Shown here: positions 56,178 through 64,000 of the stretch, in pieces
Layout: each line of letters opens with the position of its first letter
How positions within the stretch are numbered: the first letter of the stretch is position 1
Assembly: GCF_052857255.1 (NCBI RefSeq)
Contig: NC_135502.1
Location: 152,527,868 to 152,591,867 of the forward strand
DNA: 64,000 nucleotides
Direction: 5' to 3'
DNA from: Amblyomma americanum
Taxonomy: Eukaryota > Arthropoda > Arachnida > Ixodida > Ixodidae
Position numbers and translations under genes: made by a program
The notes under the pieces: generated by a model
The model's database searches: none
What the model saw: the letters and a program-made list of their open reading frames with translations, nothing else
What the model was told of the DNA's origin: nothing

Positions 56178-58037
56178 GCCAGTATCATCGCCCCTTTAAC
56201 GCAGCTTCTTGCCGGCAGCCCGAACCTTTCGTCTTGGTCCCACGCCTGCGATACCGCGTTCAGCACTTTACGTCGCCTGCTGGTCTCTCCCCCCATCCTT
56301 CGCCATTTTGATCCCGCCTGTCCGACAGAAGTTCACACTGACGCGAGCGGTGTGGGCTTGGGCGCAGTTCTTTTCCAACGAAAGCCTGGGTATCCGGAAT
56401 ACGTCGTCGCTTACGCCAGCCGCGCCCTCACCAAGGCGGAATCAAACTATTCTGTTACAGAAAAAGAATGTCTCGCCATCATTTGGGCAATTGCCAAGTT
56501 CCGCCCTTACATTTACGGCCGGCCCTTCTATGTCGTCACAGACCACCACGCCCTATGCTGGCTATCCTCCCTCAAAGATCCTTCTGGCCGACTCGCCCGC
56601 TGGGCTTTACGTCTCCAGGAGTTTGATATACACGTCATTTATCGCTCCGGCCGCAAGCACTCGGACGCCGACGCCCTTTCTCGTTCACCACTCCCATGCG
56701 AGTCAACCTCTGCCCTCGTCTGTGCCTACGAATTCTCTTCGTTCAACATCCCTGATATGCTCTCCGAACAATTGAAGGATCCTTGGATCACCTCGCTGCT
56801 AAACTTCCTGAACACTCCCTCGCCGCATCCTTCGACCCAGACCCTTCGCCGCCAAGCCCACCACTTCGCCGTTCGTGATGGGCTCTTATACCGCCGTAAT
56901 TACCTCCCCGACGGCCGGAAGTGGCTGTTGGTCATCCCTCGACACCTCCGTGCTACAATCTGTGCCTCTTTTCACTCCGCTCCACAATGCGGCCACGCCG
57001 GTGTACTGAAAACATATGCTCGCCTTCGTCAGCGATTCTACTGGCGAGGTATGTACCGCTACATACGTCAGTACATTCGGTCATGCATCGCCTGCCAACG
57101 TCGCAAGAAACCTCCCCACCCCGCCGCCGCTCCTTTGCAGCCGTTACCTTGCCCTGGCCGTCCCTTTGACCGCGTCGGCATTGATCTTTATGGCCCGCTT
57201 CCAACTACTTCGGCTAATAATCGGTGGATCATCGTTGCCGTTGACCATCTCACCCGTTACGTCGAAACGTCGGCTCTCAAATCTGCTACCGCAAACGATG
57301 TCGCCCACTTCATTCTACACAGTCTTGTTCTTCGTCACGGCGCCCCGAAAGAACTTCTGAGTGACCGCGGCCGTGTTTTTCTCTCGGACGCCGTCGAGGC
57401 CCTGCTCAAGCAATGCCAAATCGTTCATCGCTACACCAGCGCCTATCACCCCCAGACCAACGGCATGACTGAGCGGTTCAACCGCACTCTGAGTGACATG
57501 CTCGCCATGTACGTTGACACCGCCCACTCCAACTGGGATCAAGTGCTCCCGTTCGTCACGTACGCGTATAACACAGCTACTCAGACAACAACGGGGTTTT
57601 CTCCTTTCTTCCTCTTATATGGCCGGGAGCCTACATCCACCATGGACACCATCCTTCCTTATCACCCTGACCCTTCCGAGACCACCTTACTCTCCGAAGC
57701 TCACCTGTATGCCGAAGAATGCCGGCAACTTGCCCGCTCTTTCACCACACAGCAACAATGGGATCACAAGCACCATCGGGATTCCCCGGACCCTCCAGCG
57801 TCATACCCATCTGGCGCCCTCGTTTGGCTCTGGGTGCCTTCCTCCACTCCCGGCCTCGCCACGAAACTACTGTCTCGCTTTCACGGACCTTACCGGGTTG
57901 TCCACCAAACTTCTCCGGTGACTTATATCGTTGAGCCGCTCGTTCCCTCTTCGGACCACCGTCGCCGGGGGCGCGAAACTGTGCGCGTTGAGCGCCTCAA
58001 GCCTTACTATGACCCGCCCATCCTCTCCTCTCCGTAA
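56178..58037 (+). pseudogene. Gypsy C pol, second part: RNase H and integrase
   Basis: After the deletion near 56175 the frame is open to the stop at 58037. RNase [38 protein letters not shown]. Integrase: an HHCC zinc region (H...H, CIACQ at about 57090), then DDE residues in DLYGPLP, SDRGRVF and [10 protein letters not shown], a second conserved block ([14 protein letters not shown]), and a tail with [10 protein letters not shown] and RLKPYYDP. All the integrase catalytic residues are present, so the domain itself looks intact although it cannot be expressed as part of one pol. Confidence 0.92.
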
Positions 58038-58057
58038 GTCGCCAGGATGGCTCCTTT

Positions 58058-58070
58058 TTCGGAGGGAGAG
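58058..58070 (+). other. Gypsy C polypurine tract
   Basis: cggagggagag just before the 3' LTR, with a T-rich run ahead of it; it primes plus-strand DNA in LTR elements. Confidence 0.7.
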
Positions 58071-58074
58071 TAAT

Positions 58075-58246
58075 TGTAATGGGACCGACAGGCGCAGCGC
58101 AGCGAAGAAGCGGACGAGTTCAAGCGGGACAACGAAGAAGCAGACGAAGTGCAGCTGGGTTTTTCGAACGACGCCTGTGAGTGTGCCCGTCGTGTCGCCG
58201 GACAACCAAGACCAACCGACCTGTGCTTCAAATAAACGCCTTGACA
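58075..58246 (+). repeat. Gypsy C 3' LTR, 172 bp
   Basis: Base-for-base the same as the 5' LTR as far as I can read, preceded by a polypurine tract and followed by the attg target repeat. Confidence 0.95.
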
Positions 58247-58390
58247 ATTGATGAAAACTCCGTGATTTTTCAGGGAAGGGCTCCTTATGCTTATCGCTTA
58301 TAGCTGGGTCAGTCATTAGTTCTGCAGAAGACAACTGTAAGCAGTCTCATCCGACAATTAGACCTTTCTTAAAAACCGAAATGTATAAAT

Positions 58391-58550
58391 TGTAATTTAA
58401 CCGAGCGGCAGGAGTTGAAGCAGCGCAGCGAAGAGGTAGAAAAGGTAGGCGAAGTGCAGCTGGGATTTCGAGTTACGCCTGTGCGTGTGTCCGTCGTGTC
58501 ACCGTTCGACCAACGCCAACTGACCTGCGCTTCGGATAAACACCTTTACA
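58391..58550 (+). mobile_element. Solo LTR, diverged relative of the Gypsy C LTR
   Basis: About 160 bp, starts TGTAAT and ends TTTACA. Shared blocks with the Gypsy C LTR include gcagcgcagcgaag, gaagtgcagctggg, acgcctgtg, gtccgtcgtgtc and the (a/g)ataaac.cctt.aca end. It lies 140 bp after Gypsy C. No matching target duplication (aaat before, atat after). Probably left by recombination between the LTRs of an older element. Confidence 0.85.
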
Positions 58551-59000
58551 ATATTTGCAAATATACTAAGCGGATATTTAGTTAATTTGTAATTTATAAT
58601 GATGCATATATTGTGTATTTTTAGAATAATTTTTATGTATAATTATTGTACTAAGCGGGGAAAGTTGTATTTTTGAAAACGTGTTGAAAACGTTACTCCT
58701 AGAATGCATAGAAAGCATGAATTTTGGATGTTAAGCATGTGCGCAAACATATACAAAACCTGAAATTAACCCAATATGTTGTAAATGCATTTTAAACACA
58801 GCCTTTTCTCGCTAAGGGCAAGTTTAGTTGTTTTTTTGAATATGCTCTAAGTACTGATTAATTTTCAACAAAGATTCCGGAAAATTTTTGGAATGAATTT
58901 TTCGAATGAAACTGGTTTGTTCAAGCGGAGATAAATCGTTAGTAAAACAATATAAATCGTTGCTGCACATTAAGATTTTACATAGACTTATTAAAAGCCT

Positions 59001-59194
59001 TGAAGAGTGGTTTATTGCAGAGCCGAAAGGGCTGTCGGCGTAACCGTTGCACAAACTGACTCAGCAGCATTGGCACCAGAACAGACTTCCAGAACGAGCT
59101 CGAGCTCTCCCACGCGTGCGGCAGCCGGTCGCCGAGGCCGGCCGAACCTCTTCATCGTCGTCGATGGTGGCGCACTGTCGTCTTCTTCATTTCA
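59001..59194 (-). repeat. Gypsy D 3' LTR, about 194 bp
   Basis: On the minus strand it starts TGAAATGAAG after a G-rich polypurine tract (gcgggggcag) and ends CACTCTTCA, with a CAATAAAC polyadenylation signal (59012-59019). The end is placed by the TG...CA rule, without a second LTR for comparison. Confidence 0.65.
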
Positions 59195-59269
59195 ACTGCC
59201 CCCGCAACAAGAGGGAGCCATCCTGGCGACTCAGGGCGAAGGGGTGACAAGGGGGTCATAGTATGGCTT

Positions 59270-60374
59270 TAGCCGGCTTACGTGAACAATTTCGCGGCCC
59301 CGAGAGCGATGATCTGAAGAAGGGGTCACTGGCTCGACGGTATAGTTCATGGGTGACGTGCGCTCCAAAACACGGTATGGGCCGAGGTACTTAACTTGGA
59401 GGCAGCCGGCACAGACAACCAGACGAGTGAGTCAGTAGGAAAGTCAAGGGCGGACTGGCCGCGGTCACTAGCATATGTGCGGAGGCCTTGAGTGATACTC
59501 GTCAACGAGCGAGCCAGCTGGCGGCACTGTTCGGCATGGCGGGCAACGTCAGAGAGAAATGTGCACTCCGAGCTGTCGGGGTGGTAAGGAAGGATGGTAT
59601 CCAGGAGACAAGAAGGTTCACGGCCATAAAGAAGAAAGAACGAAGAAAAACCGGTTGTGGCTTCTGAGGCAGCATTGTAAGCATAGGTGACGAATGGAAG
59701 CACTTGATCCTAATTGGAGGCGTCGGAGGAAATGTACATGGCAAGCATGTCTCCTAGAGTGTGGTTGAATTGGAGTCGTCGGAGGAAATGTACATGGCAA
59801 GCATGTCTCCTAGAGTGCGGTTGAAGCGTTCAGTTAGGCCGTTCATTTGGGGATGGTAGGCAGTGGTCTTGCGATGAACGGCGTGGCACGCATCCAGCAT
59901 CTCGTGAAGGACGCCAGATAAGAAAACACGGCCGCGGTCGCTGAGGAGTTCCCGAGGGGCGCCGTAACACAGGATGAATTGATGGAGGAGGAATGATGCG
60001 ACGTCGCGAGCACTAGCAGAGGGCAGGGCTGCCGTCTCCGCATACCTAGTTAGATAGTCCACGGCAACTGTAATTTACCGATTCCCGGCAGGCGTAGACG
60101 GCAGGAGACCATACAGATCGATGCCTACGCGATCGAAGGGTCAAGCTGGGCAAGGCAATTGTTGTAACGGGCCGGGAGAGGGGAGAGGAGCGGACTTGCG
60201 CTGCTGACAGGTAATGCAGGAGCGTATATAACGGCGAACAAAATTGTACATTCCACGCCAGTAGTATCGCTGCCGCAGACATTCGTAGGTTTTCAGCAAG
60301 CCTGCATGAGAGCTTTGTGGGTGGGAATGGTGATGCGCACAAACTTCAGAGCGAAGCTGGCGAGGAATAACCAA
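59270..60374 (-). pseudogene. Gypsy D integrase, in pieces
   Basis: Zinc region at 60374-60141 ([26 protein letters not shown]), catalytic core at 60062-59754 ([38 protein letters not shown]), second half at 59703-59347 ([27 protein letters not shown]). Frame breaks lie between the pieces, one of them caused by the 56-bp tandem duplication at 59714-59825. It is inactive. Confidence 0.88.
59714..59825 (-). repeat. 56-bp tandem duplication inside the Gypsy D integrase
   Basis: Units 59714-59769 and 59770-59825 differ at about two positions. As 56 is not a multiple of three, the duplication shifts the reading frame after the catalytic Glu segment. Confidence 0.85.
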
Positions 60375-60380
60375 GAGCCA

Positions 60381-61700
60381 TTAGCGGCCATCCGGGTGAT
60401 AGTTGCGGCGATACAGTAGAGAGTCGCGAATCGTGAAATGAGAAGCTTGACGGCGAAGGGCTAGAGGTAACGAAGCCATAGAGGGCGCATTGAGGGCATC
60501 TAGGAGCGAAGAAATCCTTGGATCTCGACGCTGTTCCATGGGGAGGTCCGTGGCAGTGAACGCGGACAGCGCCGAGGCGGACAAGGATGAAGAAGGCGTA
60601 GGAGATGGCAGGGGTGCGCGCGACAAGGCGTCAACGTCAGAATGTTTGCGGCCCGACTGATATACGATGTTAATGTCGTATTCCTAAAGACGAAGGGCCC
60701 AGCGGCCGAGGCGTCCAGAAAGGACTTTGAGGGTAGCCAACCAGCAGAGGGCATGGTGGTCCGTAACGACGTCGATGAGGCGGCCATAAAGGTAGGGGCG
60801 AATTGGCGAGGCACTCCTTTTCCATAACGGTTGTTATTAGATTCGGCTTTCGTGAGCGTACGACTGCTGTAAGCAACAAGGTATTAGGAAAAGCCGTCCT
60901 TACGCTGTGCAAGGACGGCTCCGAGGCCTACGCCGCTGGCGTCGGTGTGCAACTCGGTTGGCTCACTGGGGTCGTAATGGCGCAGGATCGGTGGTGAAGT
61001 CAGAAGACGACGGAGAGTAGCGAAACCAGCGTCGGAGAGTGAGTTCCAAGCAGACAGATCGGCGGGCCCATTCAGGAGCTTCGTAAGCGGGGCGATGATA
61101 GAGGCGAAGTAGCGCACAAAGCGGCGAAAATATGAGCATAGGCCCACGAAGCTTCGGAGCTCCATAACAGAAGTCGGCTTCGGAAAGTTTGTGACAGCAC
61201 GAAGCTTCTCCGGATCGGGCAGGATGCCTTCTTTGGAGACGGCATGGCCGAGGATGATCAGTTGGCGGGCACCAAGTCGACATTTCTTGAGGTTGAGTTG
61301 GAGACCAGCGTCGGTGAGACAGCGCAGTATCTTGAGCAAGCGCTCGAGATGTGTCGGAAAATCAGGGGAAAAACGAAAACATCGTCTAAATAGCATAGTC
61401 AAATACGCCATTTGAGGCCACGCAAGATGTTGTCCATCATGCCCTCAAAGGTTGGGGGAGCGTTACAGACGCCGAATGGCATCACGTTGAATTCATAGAA
61501 GCCGTCAGGGGTGACAAAAGATGTTTTCGGGTGGTCAGATTCAGCCATGGGGACTTGCCAATAGCCGGAACGGAGATTGAGGGAGAAGAAGAACTCGGCT
61601 CCTTGCAAACAGTCGAGGGCGTCATCAATACGTGGTAGTGGGTAAACGTCTTAGCGCGTAATTTTGTTTAGGCGACGATAATCAACACAGAACCGAATTT
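60381..61700 (-). pseudogene. Gypsy D RT (second half) and RNase H
   Basis: RT palm at 61608-61399 ([34 protein letters not shown]) and the catalytic YLDD (61381-61392), which is intact, but with a TGA just before it and a frame change just after. Connection and RNase H start at 61411-60884 ([31 protein letters not shown]). The remaining RNase H is split over several frames (60880-60640), followed by a linker (60626-60381). Confidence 0.85.
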
Positions 61701-62735
61701 AACCATCCTTTTTTGACGAGCACGACGGGCGAAGACCACGGACTAGAAGAGGGCTGGATAACACCGCGGTGCAACATGTCGTCAACCTGGTCAGCGATGA
61801 CGCGGCGCTCTGGAGGCGACACACGGTAGGGGCACTGGTGGAGAGGGGCATGAGGGCCTGTATCAATACAGTAAACGACGGTGGTCGCACGGTCCAAAGA
61901 AGTTGTCTGGTGATCGAAAGAAGAGCGGAACTTGTGAAGCAGGGCAAGGAGCTTCTCGCGGTGAGCTGGGTCGAGGTCGCTGGCCACTGAACGGTGAAAC
62001 ATCTCCTGGGAGATCAAGTCGGAGGCAGTACTAGGCGGTGTGAGGGCGGCGACGGAGGTACCACCGCAAAGAGTTTCATCGTCGAAGGGCAAGAGCAGGT
62101 CAAGCTGTTCAATGTGTCCAAGACATTCTCCATGGAGCAAGGTGAACTGATAGGGCGAGGGATTCGAGGCAACGAGTTCAGTAGTTCGGTTGCCCCGTGA
62201 CGTATGTCCAGGACGGCGAATGGAAGAGGTAGGTGTCGGCGAGAAGCGAGGACGGGCGAAGGCGCGAAGAGTACAGTCTTGCTGGACCCAGACGTGGCGG
62301 ACACGGGAACGAGCACGGCACTGGCGGGGGGAACATTGGTATCCGCGGCAACAACACGTTTGGTACCAGAGCAAGACGGAGGGTCGTCGGTGAGCGTATC
62401 AGGGAGCACGGATAATGCCACATGAGCACGGGCACAGTCTATGACGGCATGATGGCGGGATATAAAATCCCAGCCAAGGATGAGGTCATAGCAGCCAGAA
62501 CTGAGAACTAAATTCGATGACATACAAAACGTCCGCAATGAGGACACGTGCTGTGCAAGCAGCGGAAGGATGAAGTCTCGGCGTTAGCGGTGCAAAGAGA
62601 TAGTCCCGAAGGTGCGGTGGTGACTTTACGCAGCGAACGACAGGAGTTCTCGGATATAACAGAAACGGTAGCACCTGTGTCCACAAGCGCAAGTGCTCGA
62701 ACGCCGTCAACTAACGCATTTAAAAAGTTCAGTGG
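61682..62735 (-). pseudogene. Gypsy D protease and RT fingers
   Basis: Protease: LALVDTGATVSV near 62690-62650 and DLILGWDFISRHHAV at about 62470. Protease-RT linker in two frames (62547-62014, 62374-61682). RT fingers: QCPYRVSPPERRVI, MLHRGVIQPSSSPWSSPVVL, cut by a frameshift before the KKDG block. It is broken in at least three places. Confidence 0.85.
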
Positions 62736-62797
62736 GGAAAGGCGAGGACATGAGCTTATCGAAGTGTGCGCAGTTCATGCCCCAGGAATTGCGGCTC

Positions 62798-64000
62798 CTA
62801 GTTTTCCTGTTCCGCGGGAACGCTAAGACGGCGAATTGGTGACAGGGAGCGACGGCGAGGGGAAGGTGAGCGGTGCGAAGCGAATGGATGGCGGCCGGGA
62901 GCAGGGTCAGAAGGGGCCGCTGGGGGGGTGGTGGTACTGAAGGTGGGTAAAGGTGTGGTAGGACTGGGTGTAGGCCGGCAGATGTCGCATAGGGGCAGGC
63001 AGAGAACGGCGACAGAGGCGCGCGACGTGGCCGGTAGACCACAAGCGTAGAAAATCGGCCGGTTATCAGCCGTGCGCCAAGGGGTTTGAGAAGCCGGCGC
63101 TGGGTGGAGTCGGGGAGCAACAGGCGGAGGCACTGGTGCGGGAATGCAGGCCAAGGCCTGCGGCTGCGATGGACGTGCGACGACTTCGGCGTATGTGAGA
63201 GGCCTAGGCATGGGGGCAGGAGGCATCGCAATGGGTGCACCATAGCCCAAAGGCGCAGCAACGGGAGCGGGCTGCATCTCGAGAAGGTTGACTTAAGGAG
63301 CTACGGGAACCGGCTGGCGACGAGCTGGAAGTGTATCGGCTACTTCCTTGGCGATGGTGTGCCGCAACTCAGGAGTCAGGACCGGGGGCGAAGAGTGTGT
63401 GCCCGAGAGGAGCGAAAGCTGCCGGGCCACATCATCGCGTACGAAGTCTGATTTGACCCAACAGGTCACTGTTGACAGCCAGGCCGGATATGGACTCGCC
63501 AGGCACGACGGATGAGCGACGAGCGCCAAGGCGTAGCTTGCGCAACTCATCATAGCCCTGGCAGAGATTGTACACGGAAGCGACGGTAGTTGGACTTTTC
63601 GCCACCAGCATGTGGAAAGTGTCGTCGCCAATTTCCTTCATAATATGCTTGATCCTGTCGGCCTCAGCCATAGACGGGCCGACACGTTTGCAGAGATCGA
63701 CCACATCTTCGATGCAGGTGGTGAAGCTCTCACCCGCAGTCCAAGCCCGAACGCGCAAACATTGATAGATCAACGCGAAGTTTCGTTTCCGTAATGCGGG
63801 ACAGCCAAAAACTTCGCAAACGTCGTCTTGAAATTAGCCCAGGTTGGAATATCAGCCTCGTGGTTCCGGAATCAGAGGTTGGCGACGTCAGGCAGATAAA
63901 ATATGACGTTGTTGAGTTTCATGCGGTCGTCCCAGTTGTTATGGCGACTCATCCATTCGTACGAGACCAGCCTGACTTCAACATCTTGATCGCAGTGCCC
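62798..64000 (-). pseudogene. Gypsy D gag, partial
   Basis: The capsid region is visible from 64000 to 63432 in more than one frame (VVDLCKRVGPSMAEAD, YNLCQGYDELRKLRL), then a Pro-rich linker and a damaged zinc knuckle (FYACGLP, where the first Cys and the GHV part are lost to a frameshift). It ends EQEN and TAG at 62798-62800. Its start is outside the window. Confidence 0.85.

Larger units (their letters stand above)
53020..58246 (+). mobile_element. Gypsy C, full-length LTR retrotransposon with apparently identical LTRs
   Basis: Two 172-bp LTRs (53020-53191, 58075-58246), flanked by a 4-bp direct repeat attg (53016-53019, 58247-58250), enclose gag, protease, RT, RNase H and integrase. By eye the LTRs show no differences, which indicates recent insertion. 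Pol is nevertheless broken: an extra base in an A run at about 56020, a deletion of about 20 bp near 56175 between short ttcgcc repeats, and YLED in place of YLDD. No envelope gene is present. Confidence 0.95.
59001..64000 (-). mobile_element. Gypsy D, broken LTR retrotransposon running off the window
   Basis: The same layout as Gypsy C on the minus strand: gag (from beyond 64000), protease, RT, RNase H, integrase, polypurine tract and a 3' LTR (59001-59194). Many frameshifts and stops, plus a 56-bp tandem duplication in the integrase. Protein motifs are close to Gypsy C, but the LTR is different. The 5' LTR and target duplication are outside the window. Confidence 0.9.

Noticed and set aside
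1..64000. CRISPR arrays, rRNA, bacterial operons or phage genes
   Set aside because: No regularly spaced repeats, no rRNA-like blocks and no prokaryotic gene spacing are visible; the content is eukaryotic throughout.

Overview
The window looks like nuclear DNA of an arthropod, most likely a hard (ixodid) tick. The basis is the crowd of decayed retroelements, tRNA-derived SINEs of the kind I remember from ixodid ticks (Ruka-like), long AT-rich stretches between them, and spliced host exons with consensus introns. No bacterial gene organisation, rRNA, CRISPR array or intact tRNA gene was seen. Species-level assignment cannot be made from the sequence alone.

Layout: 1-3852 (-) LINE A, a CR1/L2-like non-LTR element with ORF1, an in-frame UGA and ORF2. 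4029-4266 (+) the last two exons of an unidentified host gene. 6177-6892 (+) a small Gypsy deletion derivative with two 124-bp LTRs. 8087-11700 (-) LINE B, a broken relative of LINE A. 13720-17380 (+) a decayed RTE-like LINE interrupted at 13897-15777 by an almost perfect 1.9-kb palindrome of two head-to-head Penelope-like element (PLE) ends. 17383-18645 (-) an I-clade LINE fragment. 18668-22060 (+) a decayed Gypsy element. 26700-32165 (-) a long I-clade LINE with ORF1, endonuclease, RT and RNase H, all decayed. 34495-34815, 45670-45940 and 48055-48300 SINE copies. 40183-41111 a THAP-domain start with a nonsense codon (+) and a SWIM-type zinc-finger exon (-). 43535-44008 a CA/CG microsatellite. 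53020-58246 (+) a full-length Gypsy element with two apparently identical 172-bp LTRs. 58391-58550 a diverged solo LTR of the same kind. 59001-64000 (-) a broken Gypsy element running off the window.

The most notable pattern is repeated three times. At 13.9, 25.6 and 46.8 kb there is an inverted repeat in which one arm alone carries a 35-37 bp extension holding CCAACT(A/G)GCCC, and each is bounded by a 12-bp direct repeat. The largest copy encodes a GIY-YIG endonuclease in each arm, which identifies the class as Penelope-like. Its insertion point can be read exactly because it splits a recognisable LINE reading frame. Other points of interest are a virus-like 2A peptide motif in ORF1 of LINE A, an in-frame UGA-C stop between ORF1 and an AUG-less ORF2, and a gag/pol -1 frameshift point conserved between two diverged Gypsy elements.

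The genes do not form a cooperating pathway. Except for the host exons (4.0-4.3 kb and 40.9-41.1 kb, and two weaker candidates), almost all coding sequence belongs to transposable elements, and most of these are dead. Of the seven RT catalytic motifs that can be read, four have lost an acidic residue (YLDH, YLED, YAED, FADE).
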